A DNA stretch of 64,000 nt from an uncultured Candidatus Melainabacteria bacterium (GTDB taxonomy: Bacteria > Cyanobacteriota > Vampirovibrionia > Gastranaerophilales > Gastranaerophilaceae), in contig CAMUPF010000001.1 of NCBI GenBank assembly GCA_947090755.1, positions 62,001 through 126,000 on the forward strand, given 5' to 3'. Numbering within the stretch: position 1 is the stretch's first letter; each line of letters starts with the position of its first letter. Under the pieces are notes generated by a model. That model did not search any database and was not told the origin of the DNA. It saw nothing but the letters and a program-made list of their open reading frames with translations. This document shows, piece by piece, positions 40,805 through 50,169 of this stretch. A program made the translations under genes and the position numbers.

Positions 40805-43450
40805 TTATTTACCCTCAACAACCGCTTGTGCAGCCGCTAAGCTTGCTTGCGGAATTCTGAACGGTGAGCAAGAAACGTAATTCAAGCCAATTCTGTGGCA
40901 GAATTTAACTGAATCAGGATCGCCGCCGTGTTCGCCGCAAACGCCGCCCAATAATTTAGGGTTAACTTTCTTACCTTTTTCCATTGACATTTCTACCAGT
41001 TGGCCAACGCCGTCAACATCAAGTGTTTCAAACGGGTTAGCAGGTAAGATTTTTTGTTCTACATAGCGTTTAAGGAATTTACCTTCCGCGTCGTCACGTG
41101 AGTAACCGAATGTCATTTGGGTCAAGTCGTTTGTACCGAATGAGAAGAATTCTGCGTATTCAGCAATTTTATCAGCTGTTAATGCTGCACGTGGAATTTC
41201 AATCATTGTACCGAATTTGTAATCAACTTTAACGCCTTTTTCAAGCATTACGATTTCTGCAACGCGTTCAAGAATTTCTTTAGCAACTTTAAGTTCGTTA
41301 ACGTGGCCGATAAGAGGAATCATAATGTAAGGTTTTACATTTAATCCTTCTTTTTTCAAGTCGCAGGCAGCTTCAAAAATTGCACGAACTTGCATTTCGT
41401 TGATTTCAGGATAAGTTAAGCCTAAACGGCAGCCTCTCAAGCCCATCATAGGGTTAGATTCTGAAAGACCTTCAACGACATGTAAAAGTTCTTCTTTTTC
41501 TTTGTAGTCTTGACCTTTTGCTTTTAATGTTGCGACTTCAGCAATTAAGTCTTCTTTTGAAGGAAGGAATTCGTGAAGAGGCGGGTCTAACAAGCGAACT
41601 GTCATAGGAAGTTCGCCTAATGCCTTGAACATTGCGTAGAAGTCAGAGTATTGCATAGGAAGAAGTTTGTCTAAAGCTTCACGACGTGCTTCCGGTGTTC
41701 CTGCAATAATCATTTTTTGAACCCAAGGAAGTCTGTCAGGATCCATAAACATGTGTTCTGTACGGCAAAGTCCAACACCTTCTGCGCCGAATTTAAGAGC
41801 GTTTTCAACGTCTTTAGGAGTATCAGCGTTAGCCTCGATTGTAAGAGTTTTAATTTCGTTAACCCATTTGAAGAAGGTTGTGAAATTATCATCAATTTGA
41901 GCTTCTGCGAGTTTAACAGCACCGGCCATAACAACACCAGTTCCGCCGTCTAATGAAATAATGTCGTCTTTGTGGTAAACAGCACCGTCAAAACCTGTCA
42001 AAGTTCCGTTTTCTAAATCAATTTTCAAGTCTTCGCAACCTGAAACGCAAGGTTTACCCATACCTTTAGCAACAACTGCTGCGTGGGAAGTTGCGCCGCC
42101 GCGGAGAGTTAAAACACCTTGTGCTGCAGCCATACCGTGAATATCATCAGGGCAGGTTTCAATACGAACAAGAATAACTTTTTCGCCTGCGTTTCCGCGT
42201 TCTGCAGCTTCTTCAGTATCAAATACGATTTTACCAACAGCAGCCCCAGGAGAGGCGTTTACACCTTTTGCAATAATGTGAGCGTCTGCTGCTGCTTTTT
42301 TGTCAAAGCAAGGAAGCAAGATTTGGTATACAGCATAAGGATCAACCAGTTGAATAGCGCGTTCGCGTGTAATAATTCCTTCTTTGCACATTTCAACGGC
42401 GATTCTGACAGCCGCAGCCGCAGTTCTTTTACCGTTACGTGTTTGGAGAATCCATAATTTACCGCGTTCGATTGTGAATTCCATATCTTGAACATCTTTG
42501 TAACCAAGTTCAAGTTTTTTCGCAATATCAACGTATTGCTTGTAAAGTTCAGGCATTTCAGTTTCAAGCATTGCGATAGGTTTTGGAGTTCTGATACCTG
42601 CAACAACGTCTTCACCTTGAGCGTTTGTTAGGTATTCACCGTAGAATTTATTTTCGCCGGTGTCAGGGTTACGTGTAAATGAAACGCCTGTTGCACAGTC
42701 GTCACCCATATTACCGAATACCATTGTTTGAACGTTAACCGCAGTACCGAAGTTGTGGTCGATTTTGTTCATATTTCTGTACGCGATAGCACGCGGAATG
42801 TTCCAGGAGCGGAATACAGCTTCGATAGCTTCTTGCAATTGAACGTAAGGATCCTGAGGGAATTCTTTACCTGTAACTTCTTTAATAACAGCTTTATAAA
42901 CAGGGATTAAAGATTTCCAGCCTTCTGCAGAAACTTCTGTATCTTCTTTAACGCCTTCACGTTGTTTAACTTTTTCTACTTCTGATTCGAAGTATTTTTG
43001 TCTGTCCATTTCCCAGGCAACAGAGCCGAACATAGTCAAAAATCTTCTATATGAGTCATAACAGAATCTAGGGTTGTTAGTCAATTTAACCATAGCTTCA
43101 ACGGTTTCGTCGTTCAAACCGAGGTTAAGGATGGTTTCCATCATACCCGGCATAGAAAGTCTTGCGCCAGAACGAACAGAAACTAAAAGCGGGTTAGTAG
43201 CGTCGCCGAATTTTTTACCTGCTTGTTGTTCAACATCTTTCAACGCTGCTTTAACTTCATCCATCAAACCTTCCGGCATTTTGTTACCGTTGTTGATGTA
43301 ATTCATACAGGTTTCGGTTGTGATAGTCAATCCCGGTGGAACCGGCAGGCCTAAATTAGTCATTTCGGCTAAGTTAGCACCTTTTCCTCCAAGAAGGTTT
43401 CTCATTGACGCGTCACCTTCGCGGAAAAGCCAAACTCTTTTTTCTGTCAT
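40805..43450 (-). CDS. ppdK: Pyruvate, phosphate dikinase
   Basis: An 881-residue enzyme that interconverts pyruvate, ATP and Pi with PEP, AMP and PPi. In order: an N-terminal ATP-grasp nucleotide-binding domain (GGKGANLAEMTNLGLPVPPG, SVRSGARLSMPGMM), the phospho-histidine domain with H456 in GGATSHAAVVAKGMGKP, and the C-terminal PEP/pyruvate TIM barrel (GVGLCRTEHMF, GLRGCRLG, FSFGTNDLTQM, GVCGEHGGDP with the catalytic cysteine). The length matches the family (about 870-890). In anaerobes it saves energy in glycolysis or supports gluconeogenesis. No PPDK regulatory protein gene is seen nearby. Confidence 0.98.
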   Translation of the reverse strand: MTEKRVWLFREGDASMRNLLGGKGANLAEMTNLGLPVPPGLTITTETCMNYINNGNKMPEGLMDEVKAALKDVEQQAGKKFGDATNPLLVSVRSGARLSMPGMMETILNLGLNDETVEAMVKLTNNPRFCYDSYRRFLTMFGSVAWEMDRQKYFESEVEKVKQREGVKEDTEVSAEGWKSLIPVYKAVIKEVTGKEFPQDPYVQLQEAIEAVFRSWNIPRAIAYRNMNKIDHNFGTAVNVQTMVFGNMGDDCATGVSFTRNPDTGENKFYGEYLTNAQGEDVVAGIRTPKPIAMLETEMPELYKQYVDIAKKLELGYKDVQDMEFTIERGKLWILQTRNGKRTAAAAVRIAVEMCKEGIITRERAIQLVDPYAVYQILLPCFDKKAAADAHIIAKGVNASPGAAVGKIVFDTEEAAERGNAGEKVILVRIETCPDDIHGMAAAQGVLTLRGGATSHAAVVAKGMGKPCVSGCEDLKIDLENGTLTGFDGAVYHKDDIISLDGGTGVVMAGAVKLAEAQIDDNFTTFFKWVNEIKTLTIEANADTPKDVENALKFGAEGVGLCRTEHMFMDPDRLPWVQKMIIAGTPEARREALDKLLPMQYSDFYAMFKALGELPMTVRLLDPPLHEFLPSKEDLIAEVATLKAKGQDYKEKEELLHVVEGLSESNPMMGLRGCRLGLTYPEINEMQVRAIFEAACDLKKEGLNVKPYIMIPLIGHVNELKVAKEILERVAEIVMLEKGVKVDYKFGTMIEIPRAALTADKIAEYAEFFSFGTNDLTQMTFGYSRDDAEGKFLKRYVEQKILPANPFETLDVDGVGQLVEMSMEKGKKVNPKLLGGVCGEHGGDPDSVKFCHRIGLNYVSCSPFRIPQASLAAAQAVVEGK

Positions 43451-43554
43451 AAATAAGTTCTCCTTAATTTAAAATGTTATAATTCTCTTTGTCTTTTGCA
43501 AGAATTGTAACATAAAAATAAGGATTTTTATATTTTTAGAATAAGTTATGTAAA

Positions 43555-44709
43555 CTATTTAGCCAAATCGTCTAATATGTCTATAATGGTTGTGTTTTCG
43601 TTTAATGTTGACCTGCCGGTTACACGTTCAAGCAAATGCAGTAAGGTTTTTTGTTCCTCAGCCCTGCTGCGGAACGGGTCTTGTAGTACGCCGAGCCTGC
43701 CGGCTTTTTCCGGAGCAATTTCTTTTAAAATCTTAACGAGTTCATCATAAGAACATTCGCTAACCTTTTTGGCTGCAATCGTGATATGCTCAGGCTTGTT
43801 AATTTGATAAGTTTTTAACTTGCTGTTGTATTTTATGACATTTTGAATGATTTCAGTTGGGTTGACAGCAGCGTTATCGTCAAGAAGTTTCACGTAAGCC
43901 GCGGCTTCTTCTTTGGATACATGTTGCGAAATTTTTGCCAGCAGTTCAGTTTTTGTACGTTCAACTTTTTCTTTCACCGGAATAGTGCGTTCAAATTTTG
44001 GCGGCTCAAAATCAACCTTTTTACCGCCTTCTAATTCAAACTTGTAAACTTGACGCTCTAATTTACCCTGCGGATTTAATTCAATTATATGGCTGAATGT
44101 TTTAGAGAATTTATGTTCTACGCTTGTGAGAACTTCATCTTTGAACCTGTAGACAGTATCTTTTCCCTCTGCAAGCTGCTTTCTGATAGATGTAAGAACT
44201 CCGTCTTTGTCAAACCTGAAGGACCAAGGTGCTACGCCCTCGGCGGAAGCAAGTTTGATACTTGTTTTAGGTGTTGGAATGGTAATTTCCAATTTTCTGA
44301 ACGGTAAATTTGCTTTTTCCAGTTCTTGAACGAAGTCATTTAACTTTATTTTAGGATTTTTAATTTTACCGCGCACAAACGCTGATGTTACAAATGTTAG
44401 TGCGGCATTGTCTGCTGCGCTTGAAGCGGCTTCGGAGGCTTTAGTTTTAACATCTTTGGCGCTCTCGCCGAAAATTTTCTTCGCCCATTTTTCGGCAGTT
44501 TTGCCTAAATGTCCGTGTTTTGCTGCATAAAGTCCCCCAATAGCAATAGCGGCACTTGCGGTTAAACCCACCATCCATTTTGCCGCGTTAGATTTTTCTT
44601 CATCTAAAGGCTGTTGCGTCGCATTTTGCGTATGCACAGCCGGCTTTGATACAACGTTTTTGTCGCTGTACGGACGTAAATCTAACTGTTTTTGAATATC
44701 AACACTCAT
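43555..44709 (-). CDS. Membrane-anchored protein of unknown function
   Basis: A 384-residue protein. After a hydrophilic 43-residue start there is one hydrophobic segment (about 45-62, WMVGLTASAAIAIGGLYAA), an alanine-rich helical stretch (EAASSAADNAALT), then a soluble region with beta-like segments (SVEHKFSKTFSHIIELN, QVYKFELEGGKKVDFE) and a helical C-terminus. Not recognised. The ribosome site AGGTG is within one arm of a 9-base inverted repeat in the promoter region (44713-44757). Confidence 0.7.
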   Translation of the reverse strand: MSVDIQKQLDLRPYSDKNVVSKPAVHTQNATQQPLDEEKSNAAKWMVGLTASAAIAIGGLYAAKHGHLGKTAEKWAKKIFGESAKDVKTKASEAASSAADNAALTFVTSAFVRGKIKNPKIKLNDFVQELEKANLPFRKLEITIPTPKTSIKLASAEGVAPWSFRFDKDGVLTSIRKQLAEGKDTVYRFKDEVLTSVEHKFSKTFSHIIELNPQGKLERQVYKFELEGGKKVDFEPPKFERTIPVKEKVERTKTELLAKISQHVSKEEAAAYVKLLDDNAAVNPTEIIQNVIKYNSKLKTYQINKPEHITIAAKKVSECSYDELVKILKEIAPEKAGRLGVLQDPFRSRAEEQKTLLHLLERVTGRSTLNENTTIIDILDDLAK

Positions 44710-44712
44710 AAA

Positions 44713-44757
44713 AATGCACCTAACTTTTACACTATAAATATAAACGTCAGGTGCATT
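44713..44757 (-). promoter_or_regulatory. Inverted repeat flanking a promoter-like region
   Basis: AATGCACCT (44713-44721) and AGGTGCATT (44749-44757) are perfect 9-base inverted repeats. Between them the minus strand has TATAGT as a possible -10 box. The gene-proximal arm, AGGTGCATT in the coding sense, includes the ribosome site of the 43555-44709 gene. Confidence 0.4.
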
Positions 44758-44785
44758 AATTTATTGCTTTTTGTGTAAAGTTTTA

Positions 44786-46036
44786 TTAATATTTGAATCC
44801 ATCCGCTTTCATTCTGTCAATAACTTCCTGTAATTCCTCGTCAGAGCATACGAATGAAAGTCTGAAATACCCTTCTCCGTGTGCGCCGAACGCGTTGCCC
44901 GGAACTACAACGATTCCGGATTTTTCCAGTAATTCCTGACAGAAGGCAAAGGCATTGTCGTATCTTTTCGGCACCGGAAGCCACAGGTAGAATGTTGTGT
45001 GCGGAACTTTTGTTTCATCTATCGGCCAGCCAAGTTCTTTCAGCCCTTTGACCATAATTGCCTGTTTCTTCTCGTAATTTTTGTTGCCTTCAACAATAAA
45101 ATCATCGCCTTCCTGCGAGTTCATAAGGTCAGCGCAGGCAAATTGAAGCGCTTTAAATATGCCGTTATCAAGTGTTGACTTACCTTTGCCAAAACGTTGA
45201 ACAATATCAGCATTGCCGCAAATCCAGCCTAATCTCCAGCCTGTCAAACCGTATGGTTTGGAAAGTGAGAAAAATTCTACTGCGATATCTCGAGCGCCTT
45301 CAAGTTCAAAGACACTGAACGGCTTTTCTTCTTCACGAAAATACAATTCTGAATACGCAAGGTCTGATACAAGTAAAATATTTTCTTTGCGGCAGAAGTC
45401 AACCACAGATTGAACGTATTCACGTGTAGCGCTTACCCCGAGCGGATTGTTAGGATAGTTCATCAGAACCATTTTAACCTTGTTTTTGTCGTAGCCGTCG
45501 CGTACAAGATTTGCCATAACCTCATTCAAGTCCGGCATATAGTTGTTTTCAGGAGTGAGCGGAATAGGATACCCCTTTGCACCGGAACACTTAATAAATT
45601 GCCAGTATGAGGCGTAACAAGGGTCCGGACAAAGAATTATGTCTTTTTCAAATTCATCTTCCTTTGGTGTTGTCGCAAATCTGATTAAGTTTGCGATACC
45701 TTCTTTTGAGCCGATTAGTGAAAAAATTTCTTTTTCAGCATCCATTTCAACTCCGAAACGTCTTTTCATCCATACAGAAACCGCGTCGCGGAAAGGTTTT
45801 TCACCTTTCGGAATAGAATATGTGTGGATTCCGGGCTTGTCTAAATAATCTTTTAATTTATCAATTACATAAGCCGGCGGATTGGCGGTCGGTGCGCCCA
45901 TTGAAAGCGAAATCGGTTTTCTTCCGCGCGCAGTAAGTTCCGGCGCAAGTCTGTTAGTAATCTCTTTCAATTTAAACATAATATAAGTGTCAAGTGACAT
46001 AATTTCTTTATTAAAAACTTTTTCTTCCAAATTCAT
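44786..46036 (-). CDS. Class I/II aminotransferase (LL-diaminopimelate aminotransferase-like)
   Basis: A 416-residue fold-type I PLP enzyme. Marks are SMGAPTANPPAYVIDKL, the cofactor-binding NYPNNPLGVSATREY and SDLAYSELYF, the Schiff-base lysine in SLSKPYGLTGWRLGW, and the C-terminal arginine in YFRLSFVCSDEEL. The pattern places it with the LL-DAP aminotransferase/AlaC group. LL-DAP aminotransferase would make the peptidoglycan amino acid from tetrahydrodipicolinate, as in cyanobacteria, but the exact substrate is not certain. It starts 11 bases after mlaF and is probably in the coaX-mlaE-mlaF transcript. Confidence 0.85.
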   Translation of the reverse strand: MNLEEKVFNKEIMSLDTYIMFKLKEITNRLAPELTARGRKPISLSMGAPTANPPAYVIDKLKDYLDKPGIHTYSIPKGEKPFRDAVSVWMKRRFGVEMDAEKEIFSLIGSKEGIANLIRFATTPKEDEFEKDIILCPDPCYASYWQFIKCSGAKGYPIPLTPENNYMPDLNEVMANLVRDGYDKNKVKMVLMNYPNNPLGVSATREYVQSVVDFCRKENILLVSDLAYSELYFREEEKPFSVFELEGARDIAVEFFSLSKPYGLTGWRLGWICGNADIVQRFGKGKSTLDNGIFKALQFACADLMNSQEGDDFIVEGNKNYEKKQAIMVKGLKELGWPIDETKVPHTTFYLWLPVPKRYDNAFAFCQELLEKSGIVVVPGNAFGAHGEGYFRLSFVCSDEELQEVIDRMKADGFKY

Positions 46037-46047
46037 TTTTCTATTCC

Positions 46048-46770
46048 TTATTTTTCAATAATCTTCATAGGGCCGTCGATTGAGGCCGTTACGAATTGTT
46101 TAGTGTATTCATTATCCAAGCGGCAAAGTTCCTCAGGGGTTCCGGAGAAAACGATTTTACCGTCGTACAACATTATAACCTTATCTGCCGTTCTTTGTAT
46201 AGTTGACATCTGGTGGGTTACAACGATTGACGTTGCGCCGGTTTCGTTACGCAAGCGCAAAATATAATCCTCAATCAGTGTGGACGCAATCGGGTCTAAG
46301 CCGGCCGTTGGTTCGTCGTAAAGAATTACTTTGGGTTCTGTCACGATTGCACGTGCAAAGCTTACACGTTTTTGCATACCGCCTGAAAGTTCTGCCGGAT
46401 AAAGGTTCTCAATACCTTTAAGCCCGACAAGTGCCAATTTTTCATTCACGATTTCGCGAATCTCTTTTTCTGAGTATTTTTTTCGTAAATCTTTGCGTTC
46501 GTGAAGCGCAAAAGCAATATTATCGTAAACTGTCAGTGAGTCAAATAGCGCAGAATACTGAAATACGAACGCAATATCACCGCCGGAAGTAATAATTTCG
46601 CCGCTATCCTTTTCAACAAGGTTAGAGATAAGCTTCAAAATAGTACTTTTACCCGAGCCGCTGAACCCGACAATTGCAAGGATTTCGCCGTCATTAACCT
46701 TAAACGAAACATCGTCAATGACTTTCTTCTCTCCGAACGCTTTTACTAAATTTTTAACTTCTATACTCAT
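46048..46770 (-). CDS. mlaF: MlaF-type lipid-transport ABC ATPase
   Basis: A 240-residue ATPase with Walker A GFSGSGKST, Q-loop VFQYSALFDSLTVYDN, signature ELSGGMQKRVSFARA, Walker B VILYDEPTAGLDP and H-loop VTHQM. The FDSLTVYDNIAF motif and the context next to the MlaE-type permease identify the MCE-associated lipid transporter (Mla/TGD3). It would energise lipid movement through the MlaD-like protein at 25160. Confidence 0.93.
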   Translation of the reverse strand: MSIEVKNLVKAFGEKKVIDDVSFKVNDGEILAIVGFSGSGKSTILKLISNLVEKDSGEIITSGGDIAFVFQYSALFDSLTVYDNIAFALHERKDLRKKYSEKEIREIVNEKLALVGLKGIENLYPAELSGGMQKRVSFARAIVTEPKVILYDEPTAGLDPIASTLIEDYILRLRNETGATSIVVTHQMSTIQRTADKVIMLYDGKIVFSGTPEELCRLDNEYTKQFVTASIDGPMKIIEK

Positions 46771-46785
46771 AAAATTTATTATACC

Positions 46786-47595
46786 TTAAAAAAAGAACGC
46801 AATCGCAAATAACATATCAATTATAACAATTGCAACGAACGACCACACAACAGCACGGGTCGTTGCAATACCAACACCTTTTGCCCCGCCGCTGGCGTAA
46901 TACCCGAAAGTACAGCTTATAAGCGCGATTACACCCCCAAAACAAATAGCTTTTGCAAGACAAACAAACAGGTCTTTTGCAAAAATTCCTATCCATATCG
47001 AGTCAAAATAAACGCGATAACTTAAACCTGCGGCCAAATCCGATGTTAAAGCACCGGCAAGAATTCCAAATAACGATGAAATAATCACAACCAGCGGCAT
47101 CATAAGCATTCCGGCCATCACACGCGGCGCAAAAAGATAACCAAACGGGTTAACTTTTAATGTCTGTAACGCGTCAATTTGCTCTGTAACTCTCATTGTT
47201 GCAAGTTCTGAGGCCATTGATGAGCCTATCATTGAAATTATTGCAAAACCTGACATAATAACGCCAAGTTCACGCACAATTAAAACGGCTACGAGCGCGC
47301 CGACGAAGTTTCCGCCGCCCTGCTTAACCATTTCCTGCGCAATTTGTGACACAATAATGACACACGTCATGCCAACAATCGAAAGCGTAATAGGCAAAGA
47401 ACTTATCCCGAATCGTTCGCATTGCGTAATCAATTCTTTTCTATCTAGTTCACCTTTAAAAAGTGACTTAAAAAACTCAACGGTACAGGTTGTAATATGT
47501 CCCATAACCTCCATAAAGTCAATAAGGTTAACGAGAATACTTTTGAATAACTTGTATGTAACCGTTTGTTTTAATATCTGCCTAACCAATGCCAT
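46786..47595 (-). CDS. mlaE: MlaE-type lipid-transport ABC permease
   Basis: A 269-residue permease with five to six membrane helices. Family motifs include the GVIMSGFAIISMIGSSMASELATMRVTEQIDAL segment (key part SSMASELATMRVTEQIDAL) and the FAPRVMAGMLMMP loop. It partners with MlaF, encoded 15 bases downstream, and probably with the distant MlaD. Its first 14 bases overlap the 3' end of coaX. Confidence 0.93.
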   Translation of the reverse strand: MALVRQILKQTVTYKLFKSILVNLIDFMEVMGHITTCTVEFFKSLFKGELDRKELITQCERFGISSLPITLSIVGMTCVIIVSQIAQEMVKQGGGNFVGALVAVLIVRELGVIMSGFAIISMIGSSMASELATMRVTEQIDALQTLKVNPFGYLFAPRVMAGMLMMPLVVIISSLFGILAGALTSDLAAGLSYRVYFDSIWIGIFAKDLFVCLAKAICFGGVIALISCTFGYYASGGAKGVGIATTRAVVWSFVAIVIIDMLFAIAFFF

Positions 47596-48361
47596 GGTCT
47601 GATTTTAGCGCAAAGTTTTTGTTATTGCAATATTTATAAATTCCCAACAGCCCTTCAAGCGTTAAATCAGGCAGGATATAATCAAAACTTCCCTTCATAT
47701 AGCCTTCAATAAAGCTTGCAAATCCGCCGGTCGCAACAACAATATATTCTTCCGGCGCAAGTTCTTCTTTGAATTTTTTAATCATTCCGTCAATCATGCA
47801 CGCGTTTCCAAGCACAATCCCTGATAAAATCGCATCAACTGTATTTGTTGCAACAGCGTGTTTGGGCGGATAAAGCTCTATTTTCGGCAACTTGCTTGTT
47901 TTAGCGCTAAGTGCGTTTAATTGTAAATGCAAACCTGTAGTAATCAAACCGCCGATAAACTCACGTTTTTTAGTCACAACTTCAAAAGTTGTAGCCGTTC
48001 CGAAGTCAACAACGATTGCGTTTTCTCCGAATTTATCCAAAACCCCCATTGCATTTGCAATTCTGTCAGCCCCCACTTCTAACGGGTTATCAAGTTTTAT
48101 ATCAAGATTCAACGGTGTTTCAGGCGTCAAAACCAGCGTATCAATACCGAATTTCTTATCCAGCGCAGTTTTGTATTCATAGTCCAAACCGGTCACAACT
48201 GACGCCACAATAGCACCCTCAATCTGACAGCCGGCCGTATTTTCTTCTATAACTCTTAAATCACAAATATGTGACGGTGCCCTGAACCTTTTAACCGGTT
48301 CGTCGCCGTCACATAATCCAAATGTTATATTACTGTTTCCGATATCAATTACTAAAATCAT
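47582..48361 (-). CDS. coaX: Type III pantothenate kinase
   Basis: A 259-residue kinase for the first step of CoA synthesis. ASKHA-fold motifs: DIGNSNITFGL at the N-terminus, GADRIANAMG, and VVDFGTATTFEVV for phosphate binding. GGLITTGLHLQLNALSAKTSKLP and VATGGFA follow. The length is standard. It heads the coaX-mlaE-mlaF-aminotransferase run. Confidence 0.95.
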   Translation of the reverse strand: MILVIDIGNSNITFGLCDGDEPVKRFRAPSHICDLRVIEENTAGCQIEGAIVASVVTGLDYEYKTALDKKFGIDTLVLTPETPLNLDIKLDNPLEVGADRIANAMGVLDKFGENAIVVDFGTATTFEVVTKKREFIGGLITTGLHLQLNALSAKTSKLPKIELYPPKHAVATNTVDAILSGIVLGNACMIDGMIKKFKEELAPEEYIVVATGGFASFIEGYMKGSFDYILPDLTLEGLLGIYKYCNNKNFALKSDHGIG

Positions 48362-48394
48362 AGCAAAGATATCTTAACACAAAATGTTTTTTTA

Positions 48395-48592
48395 TTAAAT
48401 ACCTGCGCAGTTGTTACCTGATGTACCAAAAGTTGATTTAACAGTATCTAAGAAATTTGCGCCGTTCGGTGCAAAGCTTGCTGTCATACCGCCTGAAGCT
48501 TGTTCTTCTACCGGCTGTTTTCTTCTGGTTTCGGCTTTAGCCCATAAAGATTCTGTTTGTCCTACTCCGCCTATTGCTCCGACTTCTGCCAT
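48395..48592 (-). CDS. Small protein of unknown function
   Basis: A 65-residue protein with a strong ribosome site (GGAGG seven bases before the ATG). Gly/Ala/Thr-rich, with one cysteine in NNCAGI near the end, no membrane segment. Not recognised. Confidence 0.55.
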   Translation of the reverse strand: MAEVGAIGGVGQTESLWAKAETRRKQPVEEQASGGMTASFAPNGANFLDTVKSTFGTSGNNCAGI

Positions 48593-48764
48593 AATTATCC
48601 TCCATGATAAATATCTTTTCTATACTCTATATATACTTATAAAGTTATTTATTTCTAAAGAATTGCTTTTTTGAAAACACATATTAACAAATCGTTACAA
48701 TGGCTAAAGTTTCCGGATAAAACGCCGACATTAATAATACGAAAAGTCATTAGGAGTATCTTAG

Positions 48765-48914
48765 ATGAAAAAAATTACAGCAACCGGAAACGAACGCATT
48801 AGCGTTAAATATATATTAAGAGGAGCAAAACGCCGCAGAGCAAAGGCGTTAGAAGCCGTGAGAATGATAAATTCTCAGGCAGGTATTCAGGCAGGGTTAT
48901 TCGCAGTTAAATAG
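48765..48914 (+). CDS. Small basic protein, 49 residues
   Basis: An open frame with AGGAG at 48752-48756, eight bases before ATG 48765. The product is strongly basic (RGAKRRRAKALEAVRM) with a small neutral tail ending in GLFAVK. It could bind nucleic acid or be a peptide precursor; neither is shown. It stands alone between divergent and convergent neighbours, with a hairpin just after the stop. The 170-base region upstream (48593-48764) holds no other feature I can name. Confidence 0.55.
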   Translation: MKKITATGNERISVKYILRGAKRRRAKALEAVRMINSQAGIQAGLFAVK

Positions 48915-48942
48915 GCCGACTGAGTTAGATAAGAAGAAGAGA

Positions 48943-48976
48943 TTTGAAAGAGGTTCGCAATACGCGGGCCTCTTGT
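48943..48976. terminator. Hairpin between the 48765 and 48978 genes
   Basis: GAGGTTCGC, loop AATAC, GCGGGCCTC: nine pairs with two G-T wobbles, flanked by short A and T runs; convergent genes on both sides. Confidence 0.55.
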
Positions 48977-48977
48977 G

Positions 48978-50015
48978 TTATTCCCACGGTTTTACTAAAA
49001 ATTTAATCGCTTCGCCTTTTATGTGTTCTTTTAGGGCGTATTCAACATCTTCAAGCCCGATGGTAGACGTTACTAATTGTTCCACATCGATTTGGCCGGA
49101 GGCAATAAGTGATAATGATTGGCGGAAATATTTAGGCGTGTAATGAAAAACACTTAAAATATTTACGTCGCCATAGTGCATTTTCGCGGTATCAAGTGAC
49201 ACTTTTTCACCACCCTTACAACCGCCAAAGAAATGAACTGTTCCGCCTTTTCTAACACAGGCAAAAGCCGTTTCCCACATTTGCGGAAGGCCTATACATT
49301 CAATCATAACATCTAAGCCCTGCGGCGCATTTGCCGACTGCTTGAAGGCCTGACAAATATCCTCGCAGTTTTTTAAATCTATTACACCGTCAACACCTGC
49401 AAAATCCAGTGCTTTTTGAAGTTTTAACGGGTTTCTTGCCGCAGCATAAACTCTTGCGCCCTTAAGTTTTGCAAGTCTTGCAAACATTAAACCAATCGGC
49501 CCTAAGCCTAAAATCCCGACGGTGTCGCCTGCTTTAATTCCGGTTCTCTCAACACCGTGAACAACATTTGCAAGGGGTTCCGAGAAAACTGCCTTATCAA
49601 AACTCAGACCGTCCGGCAAAAGCAGAGTATTTTTATCAACAATTCTTTTAGGTACAATTATGTATTGTGCGTATGCGCCGTTTAATAAATCCAGATTTTC
49701 ACAAAGATTAAATTGTTCTTTCTGGCAGTAAAAACACTCACCGCATGGTGCTGAATTGGCCGAAACCACCCTGTCACCGGCCTTAAATTTAGTAACACCT
49801 TCCCCGACGGCTTCAACAATTCCGGAAAACTCGTGTCCGAAACCTGACGGTATTTTCTTTATCAATACAGGATGGCCCCGGCGGTATGTTTTTACATCCG
49901 TGCCGCATGTTAATGCTGACATAACTTTAACCAGAATTTCACCCGCTTTAGGGCTTGGTGTTTCAACCTCTTCATACCTGATATTCTCAGGCCCGTAATA
50001 CATAACTGCTTTCAT
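48978..50015 (-). CDS. Zinc-dependent alcohol (polyol) dehydrogenase family protein
   Basis: A 345-residue medium-chain dehydrogenase. The catalytic zinc region is TCGTDVKTYRRGHP with GFGHEFSGIVEAVGEG. The structural zinc cysteines are in CGECFYCQKEQFNLC. The NAD(P)-binding motif is VGILGLGPIGLMFARLAKLKG. It is closest in pattern to sorbitol, threonine or polyol-phosphate dehydrogenases; the substrate cannot be told from sequence. Monocistronic, next to a response regulator gene on the opposite strand. Confidence 0.9.
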   Translation of the reverse strand: MKAVMYYGPENIRYEEVETPSPKAGEILVKVMSALTCGTDVKTYRRGHPVLIKKIPSGFGHEFSGIVEAVGEGVTKFKAGDRVVSANSAPCGECFYCQKEQFNLCENLDLLNGAYAQYIIVPKRIVDKNTLLLPDGLSFDKAVFSEPLANVVHGVERTGIKAGDTVGILGLGPIGLMFARLAKLKGARVYAAARNPLKLQKALDFAGVDGVIDLKNCEDICQAFKQSANAPQGLDVMIECIGLPQMWETAFACVRKGGTVHFFGGCKGGEKVSLDTAKMHYGDVNILSVFHYTPKYFRQSLSLIASGQIDVEQLVTSTIGLEDVEYALKEHIKGEAIKFLVKPWE

Positions 50016-50063
50016 ATTCCAATTTTAGCACGAAAACTTTTTAGAAATTTAATTATAAACCTG

Positions 50064-50077
50064 ATTTGTAAACAAAT
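50064..50077. promoter_or_regulatory. Short palindrome between divergent genes
   Basis: ATTTGT-AA-ACAAAT lies in the 154-base divergent region between the dehydrogenase and the response regulator, a position suited to an operator. Short AT-rich palindromes are common by chance. Confidence 0.25.
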
Positions 50078-50169
50078 ATTTCTCCGCGTAATATTACCGC
50101 TAATAATTCCTATAAAAAGGATTAATTATAAGCCCGTAGGTTTTAAATATAGAATAAAAGGAGAGAAAT

